Of a DNA stretch of 64,000 nucleotides, positions 46,837 to 55,381 are shown piece after piece. The stretch lies in assembly GCF_000723165.1 (NCBI RefSeq), contig NZ_HG322949.1, forward strand, positions 839,970 to 903,969, read 5' to 3'. Within the stretch, counting starts at the first letter, position 1, and every line of letters starts with the position of its first letter. The notes below the pieces were generated by a model. The model saw only the letters and a program-made list of their open reading frames with translations. It ran no database searches and had not been told where the DNA came from. The translations under genes and the position numbers were made by a program. Origin of the DNA: Janthinobacterium agaricidamnosum NBRC 102515 = DSM 9628. Its GTDB lineage: Bacteria > Pseudomonadota > Gammaproteobacteria > Burkholderiales > Burkholderiaceae_D.

Positions 46837-46934
46837 GATGCACCTTGTTTGGTTGATGAACAGGGCTTCATTATGAGTCCGCGCCAAACTGGGCAACAGT
46901 CTCACGCGTCGGCTTTTTGTGTCCGTTCGTCTCA

Positions 46935-47056
46935 GTATGCCTGAGCAAACCTACCGCGCGGCCCGATTTCCGGCCTCCGATGCTCACTGTGCCTAGCGCA
47001 CAGCTCCGCTTCTCGGCCGGAACTCGGGCCGCTCGCTACGGTTTTGTCAGGCATAC
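46935..47056. repeat. 122-bp imperfect foldback palindrome (possible miniature element)
   Basis: The sequence folds back on itself around about 46995. The outer 10-bp ends match (46935-46944 with 47047-47056). A middle block pairs 17 of 18 (46958-46975 with 47015-47032) and the centre pairs CTGTGC/GCACAG (46987-46992 with 46998-47003). All three pairs share the same axis. It lies in the 262-bp gap between the AhpD-like and AraC genes. It may be a dispersed REP/MITE-like element or a structured RNA; it is not a simple terminator. Confidence 0.75.
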
Positions 47057-47098
47057 AGCGGGTGCCTTAATGCGGCAGAACAGCTCTGTCAGACGCTC

Positions 47099-48016
47099 TT
47101 AATTCAGTAGTTGGCGTTGACGCTGTTCGCGGCGATAGGCGCCGGGCTGTGCGCCGGTGACGCGCTTGAAGGCGCGCGTGAAGGCTGCGTGGGAGCGGTA
47201 GCCGACATGTTCGGCGGTGCGTTCGACGGAGTCGCCGGCGTGCAGGCGCTGGGTGGCGATTTTCATGCGCAGCAACAGCAGGAATTGCGCCGGCGGGTGG
47301 CCGCTGACGTCGGCGAAGTGCTTGCAAAAGCTGGCGCGCGACATGTGCGCGACCTTGGCCATGCTGTCGATCGACCAGTCGTCGGCCGGCGCTTGCAGCA
47401 TGCGGTCCAGCAGCGGCGTGAATTCGGTGCGGTGCAGCAGCGCGGCCAGGCCGGTGGCGATCTGCTCTTGCCGCGAGACGTGGCGCACCAGGTAAAAGAA
47501 CAGCAATTCGACCAGCCGGCCGATCAGCGGCGACGGCTGTTCCGGATCGCCGCCCGCTTCGGCCAGGATCAGGTCGAACAGCGTGCCGGCCGCGCTGAGC
47601 GCCGGCGTGTCGGCGCGGATGATCAGGTAATCCGGGAAGGAGTCGACGATCAGTGCGCTGAGCGCGCCGCGAAACTGGAAAAAGCCGCAGGCCAGGCCGG
47701 TGCCGTTGTCGACTTGCGCATCGAGCGGCTGCATCGCTTGCGGCGCGATCGCCGCATCGCGATCGCTGTGCGGGCTCAGGAAATGGGGTATGTCGCGCAG
47801 CAGGAACACGCCGTCGCGCGCTCCCAGCGCGATCGGCGCCTGGTCTTGCACGTGCAGGTAGCAGCCGCCTTGCAGCACCAGGTGGAAACTGCCGAGGGCC
47901 TGGCCGGCGGTCGACGCGCGCCAGCGGCCGCAATACTGGCCGACATGGAATACGGCGGTATCGAGTTCAATGCTGCCGAGCAGCCAGTTGGCAAGCTTGT
48001 CTTTATCGGCGCTCAT
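47099..48016 (-). CDS. AraC family transcriptional regulator
   Basis: A 305-residue protein with an N-terminal cupin-like ligand domain (GSFHLVLQGGCYLHVQDQAP) and a C-terminal AraC helix-turn-helix pair (SIDSMAKVAHMSRASFCKHF, then ERTAEHVGYRSHAAFTRAFK). It is the upstream neighbour of the AhpD/flavoprotein/ABC cluster on the same strand, so it is a candidate regulator, perhaps of that cluster. No operator was identified. The effector is unknown. Confidence 0.9.
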   Translation of the reverse strand: MSADKDKLANWLLGSIELDTAVFHVGQYCGRWRASTAGQALGSFHLVLQGGCYLHVQDQAPIALGARDGVFLLRDIPHFLSPHSDRDAAIAPQAMQPLDAQVDNGTGLACGFFQFRGALSALIVDSFPDYLIIRADTPALSAAGTLFDLILAEAGGDPEQPSPLIGRLVELLFFYLVRHVSRQEQIATGLAALLHRTEFTPLLDRMLQAPADDWSIDSMAKVAHMSRASFCKHFADVSGHPPAQFLLLLRMKIATQRLHAGDSVERTAEHVGYRSHAAFTRAFKRVTGAQPGAYRREQRQRQLLN

Positions 48017-48110
48017 CAGGTTTCATCCGGGCGGACTATTCAAAATCGCATCATAAAGCCTGCAGGGCAAGCCGCATACGACTAAATCCGCTTAAGCATA
48101 TATGTATTTT

Positions 48111-48956
48111 TCATGTTGTCTTTTTGCGTGCCGCTTGCTGGAACTCCGGGCAGCTCACTTGCAGCAGCGAGCGGTCTTCCAGGCACACTGCGCTCAACTG
48201 GCCGCCCCACACGCAGCCGCTGTCGAGGCCGATCAAGTTCGGCCGCAGCAGCAAGCCCAGCGCCGACCAGTGGCCGAACACCACGGTAGCGCCGGCGCTG
48301 CGGCGCCCCGGCGCGTCGAACCACGGGGTCAAGCCCGAGCCCGGCGGCGCGCTGCCGCTTTCCTTCATCTTGAAGTCCATGCTGCCGCTGGCGTCGCAAA
48401 AGCGCAGCCGCGTCATCGCGTTGATGATGCAGCGCCAGCGGTCCGGTCCTTGCAAGCGCTCATCCCAGGTGTCGGGCTGGTTGCCGTACATGGTGCGCAG
48501 GAAGTCGACCCAGTGCTCGCCCGACAGTCGTTCAGACACTTCGGCGCTCAAGTCCAGCGCCTGTTGCGCGCTCCATTGCGGCAATACCCCCGCATGGACC
48601 AGCAAATGGCCTTGCTGCATCAAGGCCAGCGGACGGCGGCGCAACCAGTCGAGCAAGACGTCGCGGTCGGGCGCCGTCAGGATTTCAGCCAGCGTGTCCG
48701 AAGCGTGCACCGGCCGGATGCCATTGGCCACCGCCAGCAAATGCAGGTCGTGGTTGCCAAGCACGGCATCGATATCGCCGCTTTGCGCCAGTTGATAAAC
48801 GTGGCGCAGGGTCGCCAGCGATTGCGGGCCGCGATTGATCAAGTCGCCGGCGAACAGGATGCGATCCGGGCCGGCACTGGCGCTGCTTACCTTGGCAAGT
48901 AATTCGACGGTTTGGTCGTGGCAACCTTGCAAGTCGCCGATAACATAGGTTTTCAT
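48111..48956 (-). CDS. apaH: Bis(5'-nucleosyl)-tetraphosphatase (symmetrical)
   Basis: A 281-residue metallophosphatase from ATG 48956 ([20 protein letters not shown]). It has the metal motifs [19 protein letters not shown] and GNHDLHLLA, plus [11 protein letters not shown] and [10 protein letters not shown]. It hydrolyses Ap4A and related dinucleotides. It stands alone here, with no ksgA beside it; the 3' end is 95 bp from the AraC gene. Confidence 0.95.
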   Translation of the reverse strand: MKTYVIGDLQGCHDQTVELLAKVSSASAGPDRILFAGDLINRGPQSLATLRHVYQLAQSGDIDAVLGNHDLHLLAVANGIRPVHASDTLAEILTAPDRDVLLDWLRRRPLALMQQGHLLVHAGVLPQWSAQQALDLSAEVSERLSGEHWVDFLRTMYGNQPDTWDERLQGPDRWRCIINAMTRLRFCDASGSMDFKMKESGSAPPGSGLTPWFDAPGRRSAGATVVFGHWSALGLLLRPNLIGLDSGCVWGGQLSAVCLEDRSLLQVSCPEFQQAARKKTT

Positions 48957-49482
48957 GATGTGATGCCGGTATGCGATCAATTTGATAGTCGTAGACTGTC
49001 TAGTTTAACGCTTAAACTGACATTTGACCGGGATATTCATCGCCTGGATAAGCGATGCCTGTCTGGTAAAGGCACGGAATGGCCACATGGCCGGTGGCGG
49101 CAGGTTTCATCGCCATGGTTTATAACATGCTTGCCCTGTCCGATATGTCTTTGCAGGCGGGATGGAATGGGTAAGTGGTATTGTTCGTAATAATGATCTG
49201 GCATATGGGTGTATTTCACAAATAATCGTGTTTAATTAATTTCCGTATCGGTATGCCGCACCGTTTGTTATTGATGGATGTAATTATTGAAGCGGGATGA
49301 ATCAATGGAGCAGCGGGAAGTGAATATTTTATTTATGAAATGTCCAATCAAAATGATTAATTGGGAACTTTATTTAAATTATGAATTTTAGTATTGGTGC
49401 ATTTGTTTGAAATAAATGAAAGTGTCGATGTTATGTAGTATATTTATGCAATCTATTAATTTCATTAACTATGGGAGTATTT
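48957..49482. other. Long non-coding region between divergent apaH and H-NS-type genes
   Basis: A ~525-bp stretch that contains no credible gene. It starts at host GC near apaH, then becomes clearly AT-rich from about 49190 to 49470 with A/T tracts. A possible promoter for the H-NS-type gene is TTGAAA at 49407-49412 with TATGTA at 49432-49437 (19-bp spacing, weak). AT-rich leaders of this kind fit autoregulation by an H-NS family protein, which prefers curved AT-rich DNA. Confidence 0.5.
49002..49018. promoter_or_regulatory. 17-bp palindrome upstream of apaH (possible operator)
   Basis: AGTTTAA-CGC-TTAAACT: perfect 7-bp arms around a 3-bp centre, 46 bp upstream of the apaH start. It has the symmetry of a dimer-binding repressor site. 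No matching regulator is identified; chance occurrence in AT-rich DNA is possible. Confidence 0.35.
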
Positions 49483-49794
49483 GTGGATATATCCAATCTG
49501 ACGGCGCTGGAGTTGCGTCATTTGCAGGAAAAAATTAAAAAAGAAATGAAGGACCGCGAGCGCCAGGATTTGAGCAAGGCGCGCGAACAAATCCTGGCGA
49601 TTGCCCAAAGTGTCGGCCTGCCGCTGAAAGAATTGATGAGCGTGGTTCCTGCGCGCGCCAAGCTGGGCGCCGTCGCAGTACAGTTTCGCAACCCCGCCGA
49701 CGCCTCGCTGCAATGGACTGGCCGTGGCCGCCAGCCGAAGTGGGTAAGGGAGTGGGTTGAAAGCGGCAAGTCCATCGATCTGCTGCGCGTATAA
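49483..49794 (+). CDS. H-NS family nucleoid protein
   Basis: A 103-residue protein. GTG 49483 is chosen because GGGAG lies 5 nt upstream; ATG 49471 would remove this. The N-terminal half is a coiled-coil oligomerisation region (ALELRHLQEKIKKEMKDRERQD). The C-terminal half is the H-NS DNA-binding domain with QWTGRGRQPKWVREWVESG, where GRGRQPKW is the AT-hook-like signature of the family. It binds and silences AT-rich DNA. The 526-bp AT-rich leader suggests autorepression. Confidence 0.92.
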   Translation: MDISNLTALELRHLQEKIKKEMKDRERQDLSKAREQILAIAQSVGLPLKELMSVVPARAKLGAVAVQFRNPADASLQWTGRGRQPKWVREWVESGKSIDLLRV

Positions 49795-49813
49795 TTCGCT
49801 ATACTCTGATAGC

Positions 49814-49849
49814 GCGGCAGGCACCGTTCAGGTGGTTGCCGCGGTTTTC
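49814..49849 (+). terminator. Terminator of the H-NS-type gene
   Basis: Stem 49814-49825 pairs with 49831-49842 (10 of 12 positions) around a 5-nt loop, followed by GGTTTTCT. It begins 20 bp after the stop codon. Confidence 0.75.
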
Positions 49850-49929
49850 TTCGTTATTGATGTTTCAGCGTTCCTCGCCACCTTGAGCGGGGAGCCTGTG
49901 CCTGTCCGTTCCCATTTCGACAAAAGACC

Positions 49930-51312
49930 ATGATCCCACTCTCCAGAACCATCTTCAAAGCCTACGATATCCGTGGCATCATCGGTAACACGCTGGACGC
50001 CGGCGTGGCCCGCTTGATCGGCCGCGCGTTTGGGCGGGCCGCACTCGCCAAGGGCGAAAAAAAGGTGGTGATCGGCCGCGACGGACGCCTGTCCGGACCG
50101 GAACTGGCCGCGGCGCTGGCGCAAGGCTTGCAAGCGGCGGGCGTCGATGTGATCGACCTGGGCGTGGTGGCCACGCCGATGGTGTACTTCGGCACCAACG
50201 TGCTCGATACACGCTCCGGCATCATGGTCACCGGCAGCCACAATCCGCCGGACTACAATGGTTTTAAAATGGTGCTGGCCGGCGAAGCGATCCATGGCGA
50301 GGCGATTTTGGCGCTGTATCAAAGCATCATTGATCAAGACGGCGACAGCGGCGTGCCGGCCGGCCATTATGCGACCCACGATATCCGTGCCGCCTACCTG
50401 CAGCGCATTATCGGCGATATCAGGCTGGCCCGCCCGATCAAGATCGCGGTCGATTGCGGCAATGGCGTGGCGGGCGCGTTCGCCGGCGACCTGTTCCGCG
50501 GCCTGGGCTGCGACGTGACCGAATTGTTTTGCGAGGTGGACGGCACGTTCCCGAATCATCATCCGGACCCGGCCCATCCTGAAAATCTGCAGGACTTGAT
50601 CCGCTGCCTGCAACACGGCGACGCCGAGATCGGCATCGCCTTCGACGGCGACGGCGACCGGCTGGGCGTGGTGACCAAGGATGGCCAGATCATTTATCCG
50701 GACCGCCAGATGATGTTGTTCGCCGCCGACGTGCTGGCGCGCCATCCGGGTGAACAAATCCTGTACGACGTCAAATGCACGCGCCACCTGGCGCCGTGGA
50801 TCAGCCGGCACGGCGGCCGGCCGCTGATGTACAAGACCGGCCACTCGCTGGTCAAGGCCAAGCTGCGCGAAACCGGCGCGCCGCTGGGCGGCGAAATGAG
50901 CGGCCATATTTTCTTCAAGGACCGCTGGTACGGTTTCGACGACGGCTTGTATGCCGGCGCGCGGCTGCTGGAAATCCTGACCCGGGTCGGCGATCCGTCG
51001 GCCTTGCTGAACGCGCTGCCGCAATCGGACAGCACGCCGGAATTGCACCTGGAATTGAAGGAAGGCGAAAACGTCATCGTGATGGAACAGTTGCGCCGCG
51101 ATGCGGTATTCCCCGGCAACCGGCAAATCATCACCATCGACGGCCTGCGGGTCGAATATGACGATGGTTTCGGCCTGGCGCGTTCGTCGAACACCACGCC
51201 GGTGATCGTGATGCGTTTTGAGGCGGAAACGCCGGCCGCGCTGGCGCGTATCCAGGGCCAGTTCAAAAGCGTGATCCTGGCCGCCAGGCCGGACGCCGTC
51301 TTGCCGTTCTGA
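49930..51312 (+). CDS. Phosphomannomutase/phosphoglucomutase
   Basis: A 460-residue alpha-D-phosphohexomutase. It has the phosphoserine loop MVTGSHNPPDYNGFKM (active Ser about 100), the metal-binding DGDGDRLGVV, and the sugar-specificity GGEMSGHIFF. It interconverts hexose-1- and -6-phosphates for LPS, exopolysaccharide or alginate-like precursors. Located 6 bp upstream of waaC, consistent with a sugar-nucleotide role in LPS core synthesis. AlgC/ManB-type naming is not resolved. Confidence 0.94.
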   Translation: MIPLSRTIFKAYDIRGIIGNTLDAGVARLIGRAFGRAALAKGEKKVVIGRDGRLSGPELAAALAQGLQAAGVDVIDLGVVATPMVYFGTNVLDTRSGIMVTGSHNPPDYNGFKMVLAGEAIHGEAILALYQSIIDQDGDSGVPAGHYATHDIRAAYLQRIIGDIRLARPIKIAVDCGNGVAGAFAGDLFRGLGCDVTELFCEVDGTFPNHHPDPAHPENLQDLIRCLQHGDAEIGIAFDGDGDRLGVVTKDGQIIYPDRQMMLFAADVLARHPGEQILYDVKCTRHLAPWISRHGGRPLMYKTGHSLVKAKLRETGAPLGGEMSGHIFFKDRWYGFDDGLYAGARLLEILTRVGDPSALLNALPQSDSTPELHLELKEGENVIVMEQLRRDAVFPGNRQIITIDGLRVEYDDGFGLARSSNTTPVIVMRFEAETPAALARIQGQFKSVILAARPDAVLPF

Positions 51313-51318
51313 GATGCG

Positions 51319-52323
51319 ATGACCGTGCAAAACAAGCCTTTGAATATCTTGCTGGTGCGCGTGTCGTCGCTGGGCGACGTGCTGCATAACTTGCCGATGG
51401 TGGCCGATATTGCGCGCCATTTCCCGAACGCGACCATCGACTGGGTGGTCGAAGAAAGCTACACCAGCCTGGTGCGCCTGAATCCACGGGTGGGGACGAT
51501 CATCCCGTTCGCCTTGCGGCGCTGGCGCAAAAGCCTGGGCCGGCGCGCAACCCGGACCGAAATCAAGGCCTTTTTCAAGACCTTGCGACAAAAGCAATAC
51601 GATTATGTGTTCGATACCCAGGGCTTGCTGAAAACCGGCATCATCATGGGCGCGGCGCGGCTGGCCCCGGGCGGTCAAAAGATCGGCCTGGCCAACGGCA
51701 GCGAAGGTTCGGGGTATGAGGGTATCTCGCGCCTGTTTCACAATAAAAGCATTGCGCTCGACCCGCGCACCCACGCGGTGGCGCGCGGCCGCCTGGTCGC
51801 GGCGGCCGCGCTGGGCTATGGCGCCGACAGTCCCGCCGATTTCGGTCTTGCCGAGCTGCCGCGTCCGATACCGTTGCCGGGCTGGATGCCGGCCGAACCG
51901 TATGCGGTGTATTTCCACGGCACCGCCCGCAATGCCAAGAAATGGGCACCGCAACACTGGATCGCGCTGGGCCGTCAACTGGCGCCGATGACTATCTTGC
52001 TGCCGTGGGGATCGGCGGCCGAAAAAGCCGAGGCGGAAGTCCTGGCGGCCAGCTTGCCGCATGCGCGGGTGTTGCCGAAATTGTCGATGGCCGATGCGGT
52101 GCTACTGGCGCGCCACGCCGCGCTGGTGGTGGGCGTCGATACCGGCCTGACCCATATCGCGGCGGCGTTGACGCGGCCGACGGTGGAAATCTACGCCGAT
52201 TCGCCGCGCTGGAAAACCGAAGGCAATTGGTCGCCGAACATCATCAACCTGGGCGACCGCGGCAGACCGCCATCGGTGTCCGAAGTATTGTCCGCAGCAC
52301 AGAGTTTGCTGAATCCAAGTTAA
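51319..52323 (+). CDS. waaC: ADP-heptose:LPS heptosyltransferase I
   Basis: A 334-residue GT9 glycosyltransferase. N-terminal NILLVRVSSLGDVLHNLPMVADI, middle FDTQGLLKTGIIMGAARL, and C-terminal heptosyltransferase-type VVGVDTGLTHIAAALTRPTVEIY. It adds the first L,D-heptose to Kdo2-lipid A at the inner membrane. waaA follows after 8 bp, and gmhB lies nearby on the other strand, so inner-core genes cluster here. Confidence 0.95.
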   Translation: MTVQNKPLNILLVRVSSLGDVLHNLPMVADIARHFPNATIDWVVEESYTSLVRLNPRVGTIIPFALRRWRKSLGRRATRTEIKAFFKTLRQKQYDYVFDTQGLLKTGIIMGAARLAPGGQKIGLANGSEGSGYEGISRLFHNKSIALDPRTHAVARGRLVAAAALGYGADSPADFGLAELPRPIPLPGWMPAEPYAVYFHGTARNAKKWAPQHWIALGRQLAPMTILLPWGSAAEKAEAEVLAASLPHARVLPKLSMADAVLLARHAALVVGVDTGLTHIAAALTRPTVEIYADSPRWKTEGNWSPNIINLGDRGRPPSVSEVLSAAQSLLNPS

Positions 52324-52331
52324 AGTTAGCG

Positions 52332-53627
52332 ATGCGTATTTTTTATTCCCTGATGTGGTGGCTGGCCATGCCGCTGGTATTGGCGCGGCTGTGGTTGCGT
52401 GGACGCAAGGAACCGGCTTACCGGCAGCACTGGGCTGAACGGCTGGGCCTGTATGGCCGCAAACCGGGCGGCGCCATGCCGATGTCGATCTGGGTGCACG
52501 CCGTCTCGGTCGGCGAAACCCGCGCCGCCGAGCCGCTGGTGGAGGCTTTGCTGGCCGCGTGGCCGGAATGCCGCATTATCCTGACCCACATGACGCCGAC
52601 TGGCCGCGCCACCGGTCAAAGCCTGTTCGCCAGGCATGGTGCGCGGCTGCTGCAATCGTATCTGCCCTACGATACCGCGACCATGGTGGGACGTTTCATC
52701 CGCCACTTTGAACCGCGTATGTGCATTTTGATGGAAACCGAAGTGTGGCCCAACCTGATCGCCGTCTGTCATCAGCGCAGCGTGCCGGTGGCCCTGGTTA
52801 ACGCGCGCTTGTCGCAGCGTTCGCTGAAGCGGGCCCAGCGCCTGGGCCGCTTGATGCGCGAGGCGGCGCGCGGCATTACGCTGGTCGCGGCGCAAACCGA
52901 GGCCGACGCGCAGCGCGTGGCGCTGCTCGGTGTCAAAAATGTGGCTGTCACCGGCAGCATCAAGTTCGACGTGGTGGTGCCCGACGCCGCGCTGGCGACC
53001 GGCGCCTGGCTGCGCGGCCTGATTGGCCAGCGCCCGGTATTGTTGTGCGCCAGCACCCGCGATGGCGAGGAAGCGTTGATACTGGACGCTTATCAGCGGG
53101 CCACCAAGCTGCCTGCCGATTTGCTGTTGCTGATCGTGCCGCGCCATCCGCAGCGCTTTGAGGACGTCGAAAAAATGATCGCCGCGCGTGGCTTGTCGAT
53201 GCAGCGCCGCTCGCTGCTGTCGGATGAGAGTCAATTGGCTGCCGACGTAAAAATCTTGCTGGGCGACTCGATGGGGGAAATGTTTGCCTATTACGCGGCC
53301 TGCGATTGCGCCTTCATCGGCGGCAGCCTGTTGCCGCTGGGCGGACAAAACCTGATCGAGGCGTGCGCGCTGGGCAAGCCCGTGCTGATCGGGCCGCATA
53401 CCTTCAATTTCGCGCTGGTGACGCAAGATGCGCTGGCGGCCGGCGCCGCCGCGTTGACGCAAGATGCCGACGCCTTGATGCAGCGGGCGGCGGAGCTGCT
53501 GCAAGATCCGGCCGGCCTGAGTGACATGGGCCGGCATGCGCTGGTCTTTGCCAGTCAGCATCGTGGGGCGACACAGCGTACGCTGGCGTTGCTGCCTAGC
53601 CTGCTGAATGCGAAAGTGCCAGCCTGA
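52332..53627 (+). CDS. waaA: 3-deoxy-D-manno-octulosonate (Kdo) transferase
   Basis: A 431-residue GT30 enzyme from ATG 52332 with an N-terminal membrane anchor (FYSLMWWLAMPLVLARLWL) and the domain motifs WVHAVSVGETRAAEPLVEAL and ILMETEVWPNLIAVC. The C-terminal donor region has FIGGSLLPLGGQNLIEACALG. It transfers Kdo from CMP-Kdo to lipid IVA. It is convergent with the metallopeptidase gene, with 22 bp between their stops. Confidence 0.96.
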   Translation: MRIFYSLMWWLAMPLVLARLWLRGRKEPAYRQHWAERLGLYGRKPGGAMPMSIWVHAVSVGETRAAEPLVEALLAAWPECRIILTHMTPTGRATGQSLFARHGARLLQSYLPYDTATMVGRFIRHFEPRMCILMETEVWPNLIAVCHQRSVPVALVNARLSQRSLKRAQRLGRLMREAARGITLVAAQTEADAQRVALLGVKNVAVTGSIKFDVVVPDAALATGAWLRGLIGQRPVLLCASTRDGEEALILDAYQRATKLPADLLLLIVPRHPQRFEDVEKMIAARGLSMQRRSLLSDESQLAADVKILLGDSMGEMFAYYAACDCAFIGGSLLPLGGQNLIEACALGKPVLIGPHTFNFALVTQDALAAGAAALTQDADALMQRAAELLQDPAGLSDMGRHALVFASQHRGATQRTLALLPSLLNAKVPA

Positions 53628-53649
53628 GCGGCACTGCTATCGCGGTAAT

Positions 53650-54582
53650 TTAAGCGAATAAGACCGGCAATTCCTGCGAGCGCTTGCGCAGCGCCTGCTT
53701 GGCGCCTTCATAATCGGGGTAGATCGACGCCACGGTGGCCCAGAAACGCGGGCTGTGGTTCATTTCCAGCAAGTGCGACAATTCATGCGCCACCACGTAA
53801 TCGACCAGCGGCAGCGCGAAGTGGATCAGGCGCCAGTTCAGGCGGATCTTGCGCTGTATCGTGCATGAACCCCAGCGCGTGCCGGCCGACGACAGTGAAA
53901 ACGAGTCGTAGCTGACGCCCAGTTTTTCCGCATACCGGTCCAGCCGCTCGCCGAATAGCAGCCTGGCTTCTTGCTGGTACCACGCTTTCACTTTGTCTTT
54001 CAGCTGATGCTCGGTGCCGGTCGGCGTGACCCACACGTGCAATTCCAGCGTGTCGCGGTTGAAGCTGGTCCGGTGGCGCGCCGCCTGGTGCAGCCGCAAG
54101 GTGATCTCGCCGCCGAGGTAGGGCAACGCGGCGCCATCGAGCCACGCCACCGGCGCACGTTCCAGCCGCTGCGCGCGGCGTTCGTGCCGTTCGTGCAGTT
54201 TCGACAAGATCCAGCCTTGCTTGGCGCGGATCGCATTGTCGATTTCGGCCAGCGTGATGCGTTTCGGCGCCGTCACGCGCAAGCCGTCGTCGTCGATCAT
54301 GAAGCCGATCGAGCGGCGCGTCGAGCGGCGCAGCACATATTCCAGGGTATGCTGGCCCAGCCGCAATTGGCGCAGCGGCGCGGCATCGGGCGCATGCGCT
54401 GGCGGCGGGGCAGGCTGGACGGGAATGGAAGGCAGCGGCCGCGGCAAGAAGGTGCGCGGCGTTTCAGGGAATAATGGACGTACCACGGGAGATGCATCCG
54501 GCGTCGCGGCGGGAGCCGCCGACGCCGAAAAATCTTGTGCGAATAAATCCAGTTGCTGGCCGTTGACCTTGAGCGACTTCAT
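53650..54582 (-). CDS. YgjP-like zinc metallopeptidase (M48-related, DUF45)
   Basis: A 310-residue protein from ATG 54582; upstream in-frame codons extend into the plsC gene. The first ~90 residues are Pro/Ala-rich and probably unstructured. The catalytic segment is TRWGSCTIQRKIRLNWRLIHFALPLVDYVVAHELSHLLEMNHSPRFW, where HELSH is the zinc motif. DUF45 proteins are cytoplasmic and of unknown function. It follows plsC by 44 bp. Confidence 0.86.
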   Translation of the reverse strand: MKSLKVNGQQLDLFAQDFSASAAPAATPDASPVVRPLFPETPRTFLPRPLPSIPVQPAPPPAHAPDAAPLRQLRLGQHTLEYVLRRSTRRSIGFMIDDDGLRVTAPKRITLAEIDNAIRAKQGWILSKLHERHERRAQRLERAPVAWLDGAALPYLGGEITLRLHQAARHRTSFNRDTLELHVWVTPTGTEHQLKDKVKAWYQQEARLLFGERLDRYAEKLGVSYDSFSLSSAGTRWGSCTIQRKIRLNWRLIHFALPLVDYVVAHELSHLLEMNHSPRFWATVASIYPDYEGAKQALRKRSQELPVLFA

Positions 54583-54626
54583 TTGCTGTCGTAGTGCCGG
54601 CTCCTGGATTACCGCGCTGATGCCAT

Positions 54627-55367
54627 CTAGCCAGCGTTGTAGGCGTGAGGCGAAATGACGCGCATTTCTGATTCTATCCAATTTTCCACCTGTTGCATCA
54701 AGCTGTCCGGAGTGTGCCCTTCCGATGAAATCGGCTTGCCGATCGAGACCGTGATCAAGCCTGGCCGTTTCAGGAACGACTGCTTGGGCCAGCATTCTCC
54801 CGAGTTGTGGGCGATCGGCACCACCACGGCGCCGGTTGCGATCGCCAGGCGGGTGCCGCCGCTTTTGTATTTGCCGGTTTCGCCAACGGGAATCCGGGTG
54901 CCTTCAGGGAACATGATAATCCATTGTCCGTCCGCCAGGCGGCGTTTGCCGTGGGCGACGACGCTTTTAAATGCATGTTTTCCTTGCGCCCGGTCAATCG
55001 GGATCATGCGCAGCAAGGCCATGGCCCAGCCGAAGAACGGAATGTACAGGATTTCCTTCTTGAACACATAGACCAGCGGACGTGGCAGGCTAGGCAGCAA
55101 GAAAATGGTTTCCCAGGCCGACTGGTGTTTCGACAGCACCACCGCCGGCGCATCCGGGAAATTCTCGGCGCCCTTGATTTCATAGCGGATGCCGCAAATC
55201 ACTTTGGCGCACCAGATGATGAACACATTCCAGCGCGACGTGACGTAATAACGCTGGTTGTACGACAGCGGCGCCGCGAAGAAGCAGACGCAGGCCCAGA
55301 TGATGGTGGCGATGATCATGATGATCATGAACAACAAAGAACGCAGGAACAGGGAAAGATTGCGCAA
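54627..55367 (-). CDS. plsC: 1-acyl-sn-glycerol-3-phosphate acyltransferase
   Basis: A 246-residue protein with an N-terminal membrane helix (FLRSLLFMIIMIIATIIWAC) and the acyltransferase motifs SKHQSAWETIF (variant of NHxxxxD with Lys-His) and FPEGTR. It makes phosphatidate from lysophosphatidate. It lies 14 bp after gmhB in a minus-strand run with glyS and glyQ. A second, diverged PlsC-family gene is at 41640-42377. Confidence 0.94.
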   Translation of the reverse strand: MRNLSLFLRSLLFMIIMIIATIIWACVCFFAAPLSYNQRYYVTSRWNVFIIWCAKVICGIRYEIKGAENFPDAPAVVLSKHQSAWETIFLLPSLPRPLVYVFKKEILYIPFFGWAMALLRMIPIDRAQGKHAFKSVVAHGKRRLADGQWIIMFPEGTRIPVGETGKYKSGGTRLAIATGAVVVPIAHNSGECWPKQSFLKRPGLITVSIGKPISSEGHTPDSLMQQVENWIESEMRVISPHAYNAG

Positions 55368-55381
55368 CGCGGTCTCCAGAA

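Noticed and set aside
46917..47102. 61-codon plus-strand ORF through the foldback element
   Set aside because: Open frames on both strands are expected from a GC-rich palindrome; there is no ribosome binding site or domain.
49828..52062. 744-codon minus-strand ORF across the phosphomannomutase and waaC genes
   Set aside because: It spans two real genes on the other strand and the spacer between, with no recognisable domain.
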